DNA of 64,000 nt from Streptomyces abyssalis (GTDB lineage: Bacteria; Actinomycetota; Actinomycetes; Streptomycetales; Streptomycetaceae). The translations under genes were made by a program, and so were the position numbers. The stretch covers positions 539,696-603,695 of the forward strand of contig NZ_LJGT01000040.1 in the NCBI RefSeq assembly GCF_001751365.1, in the 5' to 3' direction. How positions within the stretch are numbered: the stretch's first letter is position 1; every line of letters begins with the position of its first letter. Shown here in pieces: positions 7,707-15,757 of the stretch. The notes under the pieces were generated by a model. The model was not told the DNA's origin, ran no database searches, and worked only from the letters and a program-made list of their open reading frames with translations.

Positions 7707-8615
7707 TCAGCCTCGCAGTGCCGTGCGCAGGCGCAGCCCGTGGCGGCGGCGCAGCCGGTGCAGCTCCCAGGCGGCCAGTGCCGTCACGGTCACCGGTGCG
7801 CCCATCATGAAGGCGATCCGGGCGAGTGGCGGTACGTTCCCGTAGGCGCCCGTGGCGACGTCCATGATCGCCATCTCCCACACCAGGAGGGTGGCGAGGA
7901 CCGGTGGCACGACCTCGTGAATGTCGGCCGTGCGGAAGACATGCACGAGCGAAAGCCCGATTCCGTAGATCGCGAAGCCGAGCGACCACAGGGCCAGCAA
8001 CGAGATGACCACCTTGCCGGGGATACCCGTAAAGTCCCGGAAACTCTCGAACTCCGGCGCCATCGCCAGCGGAAACGTGAACATGGAGGCGACCACGGCC
8101 GCCACCGCGCCGAGCGGTCTGAGGGCCCGGCGCAGATAGGTCTGCCGCAGGCCGCTGCCGGCCGCGGCGCAGAAGGCGCCGACGACGACCGGGAACGTGC
8201 AGATCAGCACCAGCACGCTGATCCAGCTCTGGTTGAAGCGCTCGAAGACGACATCGGTCACCTTCCCCGCGTCGCTGATCGCGCTGTACGTGACCGTGAG
8301 CCACACCCAGGCTGCGAAACCCGCCACGGCGCGCCACAGTTGGAGCTTGCGAACCGTCGGGTCCTCGACGACACCGGGACGCGACGGACGGAAGACCGCC
8401 TGCGCCGCACGGAACGGGTCGAAGACGTACCGCAGGACTCCCGGTCGCCGTGCCGGGCGCGGCGGAGGCGTCGGCGGCCCCGGCGGATGCGGTCCCCAGC
8501 CGCCCTGCGGCGGCACGTTCGGACCGGGCCGGAGGCCCGGCTGCGGTAATCCCGGCCCGGGCCATCGGTTGCCCCCAGGGCCGCCCCCCGGTGCGCCGCC
8601 ACCAGCTGTGCTCAT
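7707..8615 (-). CDS. Proline-rich integral membrane protein of unknown function
   Basis: I do not recognise a family. The 302-residue protein starts MSTAGGGAPGGGPGGNRWPG and has a Gly/Pro-rich cytoplasmic tail of about 70 residues. About six hydrophobic segments follow, starting near AVAGFAAWVWLTVTY and including WISVLVLICTFPVVVGAFC, AVAAVVASMFTFPLA, VVISLLALWSLGFAIYGIG and ARIAFMMGAPVTVTALAAW. The basic C-terminus HRLRRRHGLRLRTALRG suggests it ends in the cytoplasm. The start is the only Met compatible with the Gly/Pro-rich leader. It is divergent from the DedA fusion gene (218-base gap containing C-rich runs, no further gene), which could mean a shared promoter region. Confidence 0.65.
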   Translation of the reverse strand: MSTAGGGAPGGGPGGNRWPGPGLPQPGLRPGPNVPPQGGWGPHPPGPPTPPPRPARRPGVLRYVFDPFRAAQAVFRPSRPGVVEDPTVRKLQLWRAVAGFAAWVWLTVTYSAISDAGKVTDVVFERFNQSWISVLVLICTFPVVVGAFCAAAGSGLRQTYLRRALRPLGAVAAVVASMFTFPLAMAPEFESFRDFTGIPGKVVISLLALWSLGFAIYGIGLSLVHVFRTADIHEVVPPVLATLLVWEMAIMDVATGAYGNVPPLARIAFMMGAPVTVTALAAWELHRLRRRHGLRLRTALRG

Positions 8616-8833
8616 GTCGTCATACCCCCGCCCCCGCCCCCCCCCGGCGGTCCGCCGGGCCCCACGTGATCCTAGCCACGCGCGCCCGCCCGTATGCCCC
8701 CGCAAGGACCAGAACGCTTCGTTCGCATCACCGGCCGGCCAGACGAACAGCCGGCTCAGCGCGTGGAACCGACAGCCCGTAGCGGCGAGTCTCAGTCTTC
8801 CGTCGACCGAACGGGAAAGCTGGGAAGGTGCCG

Positions 8834-10069
8834 ATGCGCGGACTGCGTGCCCTGCCGGCGGGCGTGTGCGTCGTCGTCCTTGTCGTGCTGCTGTCGGGGG
8901 GATGGTTCGCCTTGGACGAACCGGCCGACGAAGAAGGCCGGTTGAAGGCCGCCGACGGCAGCGCACGCATCGCGCTGGACGACGGGCGGCAGGTCGAGCT
9001 GGCCTACGGGGCACGAGGCCTGGTCGAACGGCACCAGACCGTCCGCGGCGGCTCCTGGTCCGGACCCCGGCTGATCCACCGCAGCAAGGAGCACGACTGC
9101 ACGAGCATCACCCTCGCCACCCACAAGGGCACCCTCGCGGCCGTCGCCGACTACGGCGAAGGCTGTCCGGCCGGAAGCCCCCCGGACGACTCGATCGCCG
9201 CCGTCACGACGGCGGACGATCTGGGCGACTGGGACGTCGACGTCACGGAGCGCTTCGACGGCTGGGAACAGGTGCGCTTCTCGTCGACCGGCGACCACGT
9301 CGAGTTCCGCCGACCCTCACTTGAGGACACAGCCACCCTCAAGTGGTGGCCCGTCTGGGGCTTCACCGGCACGTCCTCGACCCTGGACAAGGAGTCCGCA
9401 GAGAGAAACGCGAGTTGGACCGCCGATCTGATCGACACATGGGGCGGTCCGGGAGCGGGCTGGACCATCGCGCTGGAGAACCCCTTCACGCCGCTGCCCA
9501 GCGAAGTGACTCTGCCGCTGAGCGGGTTCGCCCTCAAACAAGGGGCACTTACTCCGGGCTCGGTGCTGCTGTGGACAACGCTCGGTTCGATCGTGAGAGC
9601 CGGAGTCCTCTACGGGATCGGCAGGCTTTTCGGCCGTGACCGCCTGCACGCGGTCTGGGCGAAACTGCCACTGGTCAAGGCGCGCCAACTGGTGCGCATC
9701 GAGGAGTGGTTCGCCAGGCACCGCACCGAGGCGGTCCTCCTCGGCCACATCGTGCCGATCGGCCGGACCCTCGTCTCCGTCCCTGCCGGAGTGGAGCGGA
9801 TGCCCCTGCGGGTGTTCCTCGTACTGACCACGCTCGGCAGCCTGGTCTGGAACTCCGCCCTGATACTGGCCGGTCACCAGCTGGGAGAGAAGTGGACGCT
9901 GGTGGAGGGCTACGTCCAGATCCTCTCCGTGACCGTCCTGATCGCCGTCGCCGTCACCGTCGCGACGCAGGTGATCGCCGGGCTCGGGAGCCGGAGCCGG
10001 GCCGAGCGCCAGCCGAAGCTACCCGCTTCGGAGGCGTCAACTCCCGGTCTTCACCCGGCTGATGAATGA
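8834..10069 (+). CDS. Extracytoplasmic domain fused to DedA (SNARE-associated/VTT) membrane domain
   Basis: This is a 411-residue protein. Residues 1-28 form a signal or anchor segment (GVCVVVLVVLLSGGWFAL). Residues of about 35-200 form a soluble beta-rich region with repeats such as RIALDDGRQVELAYG and SITLATHKGTLAAVADYG, reminiscent of exo-sialidase-like blades but not assignable. From about 215 a DedA/VTT domain follows: ENPFTPLPSEVTLPLSGFA, GIGRLFGRD, and VLLGHIVPIGRTLVSVPAGV, the family's conserved re-entrant motifs. DedA proteins act in membrane homeostasis and undecaprenyl-phosphate or lipid scrambling/flipping. ATG 8834 has GGAAGG 5 bases upstream; GTG 8828 is in frame. The 3' end overlaps the convergent DUF397 gene by 33 bases. 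Confidence 0.75.
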   Translation: MRGLRALPAGVCVVVLVVLLSGGWFALDEPADEEGRLKAADGSARIALDDGRQVELAYGARGLVERHQTVRGGSWSGPRLIHRSKEHDCTSITLATHKGTLAAVADYGEGCPAGSPPDDSIAAVTTADDLGDWDVDVTERFDGWEQVRFSSTGDHVEFRRPSLEDTATLKWWPVWGFTGTSSTLDKESAERNASWTADLIDTWGGPGAGWTIALENPFTPLPSEVTLPLSGFALKQGALTPGSVLLWTTLGSIVRAGVLYGIGRLFGRDRLHAVWAKLPLVKARQLVRIEEWFARHRTEAVLLGHIVPIGRTLVSVPAGVERMPLRVFLVLTTLGSLVWNSALILAGHQLGEKWTLVEGYVQILSVTVLIAVAVTVATQVIAGLGSRSRAERQPKLPASEASTPGLHPADE

Positions 10070-10243
10070 CGACCAGGCGTCTGCGCCGAAGAGGAGGGCG
10101 GGGCCGTCGGGGGTCTTGCTGTCCCGTACGGGGACGACGTCGGTGAGACCGGCGGCGATTTCGACGCAGTTCCCGCCGTCGGGGTTGCTGTGACTGCTCT
10201 TGCGCCAGCGGGCGGTGCTCAAGTCAATCCGATTGCTTGTCAC
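10037..10243 (-). CDS. DUF397 small protein
   Basis: This 68-residue protein has the DUF397 pattern: ARWRKSSHSNPDGGNCVEIA (11-30), VVPVRDSKTPDGPALLFGADAW, and FISRVKTG at the end. DUF397 proteins are actinobacterial partners of DUF5753 helix-turn-helix regulators (WhiJ/AbaA-type loci) and are thought to modulate them, probably by direct contact. The gene begins inside the 3' end of the regulator gene (20-base overlap), so the two are translationally coupled. Its own 3' end overlaps the convergent DedA fusion gene. Confidence 0.9.
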   Translation of the reverse strand: MTSNRIDLSTARWRKSSHSNPDGGNCVEIAAGLTDVVPVRDSKTPDGPALLFGADAWSSFISRVKTGS

Positions 10244-11075
10244 TTCGAAAGTCCTCTGCTGCTGCCTCGATCATGGCGAGGGACGCCATCGGTGGCAGTG
10301 CGACGGCCCTGAGCAGATCGTACGACCTCCGGTACTTCTGCACGAGGCGCGGATCATCGATGGTGTTCCCGCTGTATGTGGCCTCCGTGTAGACCATGGG
10401 CGGGGCATCGGCGAAGGTCATGATTGTGACGCCGCCGAGCATCAGCGGATGCACCCCGGAATTCCACGGGAGAACCTGTGGAATGAGCCGACGGCTCTTC
10501 CCCAACTCCGCGATGTGGTCCAACTGGTGGGCCATCTCCCGCCGGGGAAGAATGGGATGCCGTAGCAACGACTCATGGAGGACCACCCAGTACATCGGGG
10601 ATTCCTCCTCATCGAAGAGACTGGAACGCGCCAGCCGGGCGTCGACTTTGAGGTCGATCTCTTCGGAGAACCCCAGCACCTGGGTACTTTCCAGCACCGT
10701 TCGCGCGTACGACTCTGTCTGCAAGAGCCCCGGGATAAGCGTGGGACACCACTCCTCGATGGTCTCCGCGCGCTTCTCCCCTTCGAGTACGGTCTCGAAA
10801 TAGCTCGCGTGCCCGCTCCGCTTCGCCTTCCGTACGTCCTCGCACCTTCGCGCGAAGAACCCGTCCGTGCTCAGCACTTGGTCCACATGCTGTGCCAGAT
10901 CGAGCGGCATGCGCCGCTCCCCGCGTTCGATCTCGCTGAGGTGGCTGGAGCCGTAGAAGCTGCCGTCGACCAGCTTCTGCTGCGTGAGTCCGGCCTGCTC
11001 CCGCTTCCAGCGCAACTCCTTGCCGTAGAAGGTCGGAAGGCTCGCAGAACCGTCGATGTCCTTGGGGCCGGGCAT
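10224..11075 (-). CDS. Helix-turn-helix regulator with DUF5753 domain
   Basis: This 283-residue regulator has an XRE-type helix-turn-helix at about 17-75 (LRWKREQAGLTQQKLVDGSF, YGSSHLSEIERGERRMPLDL) and a DUF5753 domain at about 95-275 (WCPTLIPGLLQTESYARTVL; the C-terminal VRKYRRSYDLLRAVAL-like segment reads VQKYRRSYDLLRAVAL). The family is greatly expanded in streptomycetes, where members with a DUF397 partner affect development and antibiotic production. It overlaps the DUF397 gene and is divergent from two small genes; a GTGTGA/TCACAC palindrome lies in the shared upstream region. The target is unknown. Confidence 0.9.
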   Translation of the reverse strand: MPGPKDIDGSASLPTFYGKELRWKREQAGLTQQKLVDGSFYGSSHLSEIERGERRMPLDLAQHVDQVLSTDGFFARRCEDVRKAKRSGHASYFETVLEGEKRAETIEEWCPTLIPGLLQTESYARTVLESTQVLGFSEEIDLKVDARLARSSLFDEEESPMYWVVLHESLLRHPILPRREMAHQLDHIAELGKSRRLIPQVLPWNSGVHPLMLGGVTIMTFADAPPMVYTEATYSGNTIDDPRLVQKYRRSYDLLRAVALPPMASLAMIEAAAEDFRSDKQSD

Positions 11076-11217
11076 GGTTCACCGCCGTTGGTGCGCAGTT
11101 CTCGGTCGTTCCCGCCGGGACCGGCGGTTTCCCGCACTTCCACCGCGCCGCGTCTCGCTTCCGCACGTCGCGGCCGGGAGCCCGGAACACTGGCACGCTA
11201 CGCGAAATGGCAGCACA

Positions 11218-11237
11218 GTGTGAGGTGTTCGTCACAC
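11218..11237. promoter_or_regulatory. GTGTGA-N8-TCACAC palindrome in the regulator's divergent promoter region
   Basis: Perfect 6-base arms flank 8 bases. It lies 23 bases upstream of ATG 11260 and 143 upstream of the DUF5753 regulator, so it is a candidate operator for that regulator. The ribosome site of the small gene (GGGAAGG, 11245-11251) follows directly. Confidence 0.35.
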
Positions 11238-11259
11238 ACAGCATGGGAAGGTGCGGCAC

Positions 11260-11532
11260 ATGCACGGCACGTACGGCCACGACCTCGGCTGGGACCCCGG
11301 CCCCGTCGACGACCCCGGCAACGATCCGGACGACGTCCAGGACTGCGTGAGCGATCTCCGTGATGCCTTGGCGGCCCACGGCATCACGCTGCCTTCGGTC
11401 GGCGTCGAGCTGCCCGCCTTCGCAGCGAGGCCTCAACTGCCGCTGGTGGCGCTGGGCAACTGCAACGTCGACACCGCGCGCAGGCTCGCCGCCGTTCTCC
11501 GTACGGCATGGCGCGGCGAGGCGCAGCCGTGA
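11260..11532 (+). CDS. Small acidic hypothetical protein
   Basis: This is a 90-residue protein I do not recognise. It begins MHGTYGHDLGWDPGPVDD, is acidic up to about residue 35 (NDPDDVQDCVSDLRDAL), and ends with a helix TARRLAAVLRTAWRG. ATG 11260 has GGGAAGG 8 bases upstream. It overlaps the next gene by 4 bases (GTGA), so the two are translationally coupled. It is divergent from the DUF5753/DUF397 regulator pair; small partner proteins of this size are common beside such regulators, but no function can be assigned. Confidence 0.65.
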   Translation: MHGTYGHDLGWDPGPVDDPGNDPDDVQDCVSDLRDALAAHGITLPSVGVELPAFAARPQLPLVALGNCNVDTARRLAAVLRTAWRGEAQP

Positions 11533-11756
11533 CGCCGACGTCGCGCGGCTGGCGCATCGACCGCGTCCCCGCCAAACCGGTGCGCCGCGCGGAGGACGGA
11601 CGCGTCAGCGTCCCGCTGTGGCTGCTGCGCGACGGCGTCTACCACTCCGACCTCGACCTCCACCTCTCCCCGTCGGAGGCCGAATTGCTCCACGCCCAGC
11701 TCTCCCACGCCCTGGACGATGGCACGCCGGTGCCGCCTCAGTGGTCGGCTCCGTAA
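11529..11756 (+). CDS. Small hypothetical protein coupled to the preceding gene
   Basis: This 75-residue protein begins VTPTSRGWRIDRVPAKPVRR, with a central strand GRVSVPLWLLRDGVYHSDLDL and a helix SPSEAELLHAQLSHAL. The start GTG 11529 shares its last bases with the preceding stop (GTGA). ATG 11508 is an in-frame alternative but would need a longer overlap. I do not recognise a family; composition and codon use match the genome. It is probably co-expressed with the 90-residue protein. Confidence 0.6.
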   Translation: MTPTSRGWRIDRVPAKPVRRAEDGRVSVPLWLLRDGVYHSDLDLHLSPSEAELLHAQLSHALDDGTPVPPQWSAP

Positions 11757-11868
11757 ACCTTCGGGGCTGATCACGTTGCCCGTCCGGCAGAGATTTCTTC
11801 CTGGTGATCGGCGGTGTGCCGGTCGAGCCCGGCCAGTAGATCGTCCAGGTCGGAGGTGGTGAACCAGA

Positions 11869-12594
11869 TCACTCCGTCACGGGCAGGCACTCGGCGAGCA
11901 GGTCGACGACATCGCGCCAGGCTCGCTGCGCGTGCCGCGGGTGGTGGCCGACGCCGGGGACCACGGGATGGTCGACCGGCGGGTGGTGGAAGGCGTGCAA
12001 GGCGCCGCCGTAGACCACGAGGCGCCAGTCGACGCCCGCGGCCTGCATCTCGGCGCTGAACGCGTCCCGCTGCGCGGGCGGCATGATCGGGTCTTCCGAC
12101 CCGACCCCCGCCCACACCGGGCAGCAAATGCGCGCCGCCTCGCCCGGTCGGCCTGTGGTCAGTGCGTTCACTGTCCCGATCACGCGCAGGCTGACGCCGC
12201 CGCGCCCGAGTTCCAGCCCGATGGCGCCCCCGGTGCCGTAGCCGACGGCGGCGATCCGGTCGGGGTCGGTCCGCGGTTCGGCGCGCAACACGTCGAGCGC
12301 CGCATGGCCGATGCCCCGCATCCGGTCGGGGTCGGCGAGCAGCGGCATGCAACGGGCCAGCATCTCATCGGGGTCACCCAGATAGCGCCCGCCGTGAAGA
12401 TCGAAGGCCAGCGCTACGTATCCCAGCTCGGCGAGAGCATCGGCCCGGCGGCGCTCGACGTCGCTGAGCCCCATGCCCTCTGGTCCGAGCAGCACCGCGG
12501 GCCGCCGGTCGACACCGTCGGGGAGCGCGAGGTGCCCGATCATCGTCAGACCGTCCGCCGGGTACTCGACCGTGCGCGTGGTAATCGTCGTCAT
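11869..12594 (-). CDS. Dienelactone-hydrolase-family protein without nucleophilic Cys
   Basis: This is a 241-residue alpha/beta hydrolase of the DLH family: PAVLLGPEGMGLSDVERRRA, ALAFDLHGGRYLGDPDEM, DRIAAVGYGTGGAIGLEL, a late Asp in GVGSEDPIMPP, and the catalytic His in VVYGGALHAFHHP. Active DLHs have a Cys at the nucleophile elbow (GxCxGG). Here the elbow reads GYGTGG, with Gly in that place, while Asp and His remain. The codon is unambiguous. The protein may be inactive, use another residue, or bind rather than hydrolyse a ligand. The start ATG 12594 begins MTTITTRTVEYPADG, the usual N-terminal strand. It is not in an obvious operon. Confidence 0.75.
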   Translation of the reverse strand: MTTITTRTVEYPADGLTMIGHLALPDGVDRRPAVLLGPEGMGLSDVERRRADALAELGYVALAFDLHGGRYLGDPDEMLARCMPLLADPDRMRGIGHAALDVLRAEPRTDPDRIAAVGYGTGGAIGLELGRGGVSLRVIGTVNALTTGRPGEAARICCPVWAGVGSEDPIMPPAQRDAFSAEMQAAGVDWRLVVYGGALHAFHHPPVDHPVVPGVGHHPRHAQRAWRDVVDLLAECLPVTE

Positions 12595-12839
12595 GAGACT
12601 GGACCGTAATGATCGTCGGCTCCGGCCGGGCCGGGATTCGCCGCCGGCAGAACAGCGCGGGTGCCCTCTGAAATGCGGCGATGGCTCACAAGATCCGTCA
12701 CAACCCCCGTTGCCACGGCGGCACCTGCCCAGGGGCCCACGCACGAGACAGGTTCCGGAGTCAATCCCCGAAGGATTTACGGGGCCGACCACCTATGGCC
12801 CCGGAGCGGCGGCCTGCCGGCCCGGCTGAGAATGGGGTC

Positions 12840-12941
12840 ATGCGCAGCGCTCTGAACCGACTCGCCCTTCCCGTAGTGCAGTTGAGAACTCTCGCCGGCT
12901 GCGGGCTCACAGGGCACCGCGAGTTGGCGGTTGTCATCTGA
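12840..12941 (+). pseudogene. Truncated copy of a lipoprotein signal sequence
   Basis: A 33-codon frame begins MRSALNRLALPVVQLRTLAG followed by CGLTGH and stops at 12939-12941. It resembles the first 24 residues of the chagasin-like lipoprotein at 13665 (MRSIPTRLALPLLLMSALTG then CG), including conserved nucleotides around ATGCGCAGC, CTCGCCCTTCC and CCGGCTGCGG. The mature inhibitor domain is absent. It is best read as the remnant of a duplicated gene, although a short lipopeptide cannot be excluded. Confidence 0.45.
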
Positions 12942-12942
12942 T

Positions 12943-12971
12943 CTCTGGTAAGCACGCTTTGATTACCAGAG
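12943..12971. promoter_or_regulatory. 9-11-9 inverted repeat CTCTGGTAA/TTACCAGAG
   Basis: Perfect 9-base arms (12943-12951 and 12963-12971) flank an 11-base spacer, 23 bases upstream of ATG 12995 and directly after the lipoprotein remnant. It is a candidate operator for the two-TM protein or a small terminator. The rest of the 400-base gap from 12595 shows only the remnant. Confidence 0.45.
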
Positions 12972-12994
12972 CCCCGGGGGACGAGGATGCGGCA

Positions 12995-13465
12995 ATGACA
13001 CAGCAGCGCAGGGCGACGATGACCAAGTGGGCCCTGATCGTAGGCAACGTGACGTTCGGGCTGTTCCTCGCCGGCTACGCGCTGTTCGGCCTGGACGGGG
13101 TCGGCAGGACGTACCTCACCGGGGAGAAGACCACGGCGAAGGTGCAGAACTGCATCCCGCCCTCGAGCAGCAAGGGCTCGGACCGCTGCTCGGGCACCTG
13201 GAAGCTGGCCGGTGGCTCGCGTGGCACCGGCGAGATCGAGCTCGCCGAGGACGTGGACGAGGGCAAGGCCGTCGCGGTGCGGGCGACCAAGACCGTCGCC
13301 GTCAAGGCCGACGGCCAGGCAGTTCTCTGGGCGAGCGCCTCGGGCATCGCGGTCTTCAGCTTGGGGATCTTTTTTCTGCTGGTGGGGCCCTGGAAGGTGA
13401 GGCGACTGTTCGCCGGACGCGGCATCGATCAGCACGGGACACGAGACAGCAGAGTCCATTCATAA
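12995..13465 (+). CDS. Two-TM membrane protein of unknown function
   Basis: This is a 156-residue protein, not recognised. TM1 is at about 12-32 (LIVGNVTFGLFLAGYALFGL) and TM2 at about 108-129 (VLWASASGIAVFSLGIFFLL). Between them lies an extracytoplasmic beta-rich loop with two cysteines (QNCIPPSSS and SDRCSGTW), possibly a disulfide, and an acidic stretch ELAEDVDEGK. The basic segment KVRRLFAGRG after TM2 suggests cytoplasmic ends. ATG 12995 is chosen because GAGGA (12983-12987) lies 7 bases upstream. It is preceded by a perfect inverted repeat and followed 199 bases later by a lipoprotein gene on the same strand. Confidence 0.6.
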   Translation: MTQQRRATMTKWALIVGNVTFGLFLAGYALFGLDGVGRTYLTGEKTTAKVQNCIPPSSSKGSDRCSGTWKLAGGSRGTGEIELAEDVDEGKAVAVRATKTVAVKADGQAVLWASASGIAVFSLGIFFLLVGPWKVRRLFAGRGIDQHGTRDSRVHS

Positions 13466-13664
13466 GGCACCGTCAGGCCGCGGTCCCAGCCGTTCCGCTC
13501 GGCGATCGCCGTCGCCGATGTGTCCGGCCACTGCTCGGGCCACGCCGGTTCGGCCCGCTGCGGCAGGAGTGCAGCGCAGCGATCCCCGCCGACTGCCGTT
13601 CCGTACCAGCCAGTTGCCGGCGACAAGGGTTCACGTGCCGGCCGCCGACTATGAAGTGAGCATC

Positions 13665-14141
13665 ATGCGCAGCATCCCGACCCGGCTCGCCCTTCCTCTG
13701 CTGCTGATGAGTGCGCTCACCGGCTGCGGACCTACGGGCCCCACCACTTACGAGGTAGGTGAGAAGAAGGTGGAGGTGGACAGGGGCGAGGAGTTCACGC
13801 TCTCCGTCCCGGTCGACACCGCGATGGGGGAGTGGTGGCATCTGACGTCCCCGAAGCCGGACGCCGCAGTCGTCGACAGCATCGGAAAGGACGAGAAGCT
13901 CGACGGCGACGATGATGACGAGGTCGGCGGCAGCAGCGGAACTGATCTCTTCCAGTTCAAGGCCGTCGGTAAGGGCACGACGAAGATCCGCCTCATCGAG
14001 TGCCCCCGCGGCGCCTGCGCGGGCGGTGGCGGCGCCGGCGGAGCAGTCACCCCGTCCCCCGTTCCGAGTGGCAGCCCCGCACCCGACAAGAAGTACCGGG
14101 CCACTGTCCACATCTACACCGTGACTGTGAAGCAGCCATGA
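13665..14141 (+). CDS. Chagasin-like (I42 family) protease-inhibitor lipoprotein
   Basis: This 158-residue lipoprotein begins MRSIPTRLALPLLLMSALTG with lipobox Cys21, so it should be anchored on the outer face of the membrane. The mature part has the I42/chagasin order: a GEEFTLSVPVDTAMGEWWHL loop at the NPTTG position, GTDLFQFKAVGKGTTKIRL for the second loop, and the final strand YRATVHIYTVTV. Chagasin-type proteins inhibit papain-like cysteine proteases. The first loop is not canonical (TAMGEW for NPTTGY) and a Gly/Pro/Ser insertion lies at about 117-135, so inhibition is not certain. No clear ribosome site precedes ATG 13665. Convergent with the polyol operon. Confidence 0.65.
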   Translation: MRSIPTRLALPLLLMSALTGCGPTGPTTYEVGEKKVEVDRGEEFTLSVPVDTAMGEWWHLTSPKPDAAVVDSIGKDEKLDGDDDDEVGGSSGTDLFQFKAVGKGTTKIRLIECPRGACAGGGGAGGAVTPSPVPSGSPAPDKKYRATVHIYTVTVKQP

Positions 14142-14305
14142 ACACGCCGATGCCGACGCCGCGGCGAGACTGCTGCGCGGCGGCTGGAGGCTGTCGCGGA
14201 ACTGCTCGCCCTCCGCAGCAGCTACCGCCACAGCAGAGGCTGAACTACCGTGCCGCAAGAGTCTGTTCCGAGACGACAGCATCGTGCTGCGTACTCGGAA
14301 GCGGG

Positions 14306-15757
14306 TCACCACAGCTCGCGCGCGCTCTCCAGCTGCGTCAGGTAGCGCGCGTAGCCGTCCTCGAAGTTCGACCGGTGCTCCATGCGCGGCAGCACGGCGC
14401 GGTCACCGTCCAGCCAGCCCGCCGTGTTGACCGGTTCGCCGAGCGCCCGGGCGGCCACGGCGGCCGCGCCGCGGCAGCCGACGGCGTGGTCCGAGGGCGG
14501 CAGGACGGGACGGGCCAGGGCGTCGGCGAAGACCTGGGTCCATTCGTCGGACCGGCTGCCGCCGCCGCAGATGGCCAGCCGTCCGTCGAGTCCCGCGGCC
14601 TCCATGCAGTGCCGGGCGGCGTACGCGACCGATTCGCACACCGCGCGGACGACGTCCGCCTCTTCGGTGGTGAACGTGACGCCGGTCAACTGGCCGCGGG
14701 CGCGCGGCGCGACGAACGGCGCGCGTTCGCCGGACTCGGCGAGGAACGGCAGCGCCGAGACCCCGCGGGCGCCCGGCGGGCTCTGCCGCAGCAGCCCCGC
14801 GACGTCGTCGGTGCTCAGCTTCAGAAGCCTCAGCAGCCAGTCGATGCTGGCGGTCCCGACCATCGCGGGCATCCCGCGTGACCACAGCGCGGGGTCCGCG
14901 GTGCACAGCCACATCCCGGCGGGCTCCTGGTCCGGCGCGGATGCGCCGATCGCCGGGCGGTCGGTGAGGACCTGGCAGGCGAGCGTGGTGCCGACGGTCA
15001 GCAGGCCGTCGCCCGGCTCGGTCAGGCCGCTGCCGAACAGGCTCGCCGGCAGGTCGAAGGGCCCGGCCGTCAGGGGCGTCCCCTCCGGCAGGTCCAGCAG
15101 CGCCGCACCCCGCGCGTCGAGGGACAGAAGCCGGCCGGACGGTGCCGGGTCCGCCAGCAGATGCCGCACGTCCCGCAGCCCGCAGGCGGCGATCGCGTCG
15201 TCGTCGTACCGCCCGGTCCGTACGTCCAGGAAGGGCATGGACGCGTCGGAGACGTCGACGGTGATCTCCCCGGTGAGCCGCTGTGCGACGGCGTCGACGC
15301 AGTATCCGGCGACCGCCGCCCTCTCCAGCGACTCCGGTTCCTCCTCGCGCAGCGTGGCCAGCAGCGGAGCGGGGCAGCCGGGGAAGACGGCCTGACCGGT
15401 CAGCCTGTGCACCTCGGCGGCGGTGCCGTCCTCCCACCAGCGCTCCACGAGGTCGTTGGCGCGGCCGTCGAGCCATGAAACCGGCGGCCGCACGGCCTCG
15501 CCTTCGGCGTCGCGCAGCCAGAGGCCGTCGCCCTGACCGGTGAGCGCCACGGCGTCGACCGTGCCCCCGTGCTCGGCGCCGACCCGGCGCACGACGGAGG
15601 TGACGGTGGCGAGGACCTCGTCCAGGTCCTGTTCCACGCGCTGCGGGCCGGGGTGGTTCAGACGGGAGGGCGCGTCGGCCTCGGCGACGGAGCGGCCCGC
15701 GTCGTCGAAGACTGCGGCCTTGGTGAGCGTCGTCCCGATGTCGACACCGATGATCAT
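14306..15757 (-). CDS. FGGY-family carbohydrate kinase (erythritol-kinase-like)
   Basis: This is a 483-residue ATP-dependent sugar/polyol kinase. The N-terminal ATP-site strand is IIGVDIGTTLTKAAVFD; GQGDG (74-78) and SWLDGRANDL (94-103) form the sugar site. The second half has GLLTVGTTLACQV and the adenine loop ICGGGSRSDEW. The GQGDG-W and WLDGRA pattern resembles erythritol kinases rather than xylulokinases, but the substrate is not proven. Its ATG overlaps the stop of the 2-hydroxyacid dehydrogenase gene by 4 bases. It is the last gene of a five-gene minus-strand operon with three kinase-type or isomerase partners. Length matches the family. Confidence 0.85.
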   Translation of the reverse strand: MIIGVDIGTTLTKAAVFDDAGRSVAEADAPSRLNHPGPQRVEQDLDEVLATVTSVVRRVGAEHGGTVDAVALTGQGDGLWLRDAEGEAVRPPVSWLDGRANDLVERWWEDGTAAEVHRLTGQAVFPGCPAPLLATLREEEPESLERAAVAGYCVDAVAQRLTGEITVDVSDASMPFLDVRTGRYDDDAIAACGLRDVRHLLADPAPSGRLLSLDARGAALLDLPEGTPLTAGPFDLPASLFGSGLTEPGDGLLTVGTTLACQVLTDRPAIGASAPDQEPAGMWLCTADPALWSRGMPAMVGTASIDWLLRLLKLSTDDVAGLLRQSPPGARGVSALPFLAESGERAPFVAPRARGQLTGVTFTTEEADVVRAVCESVAYAARHCMEAAGLDGRLAICGGGSRSDEWTQVFADALARPVLPPSDHAVGCRGAAAVAARALGEPVNTAGWLDGDRAVLPRMEHRSNFEDGYARYLTQLESARELW

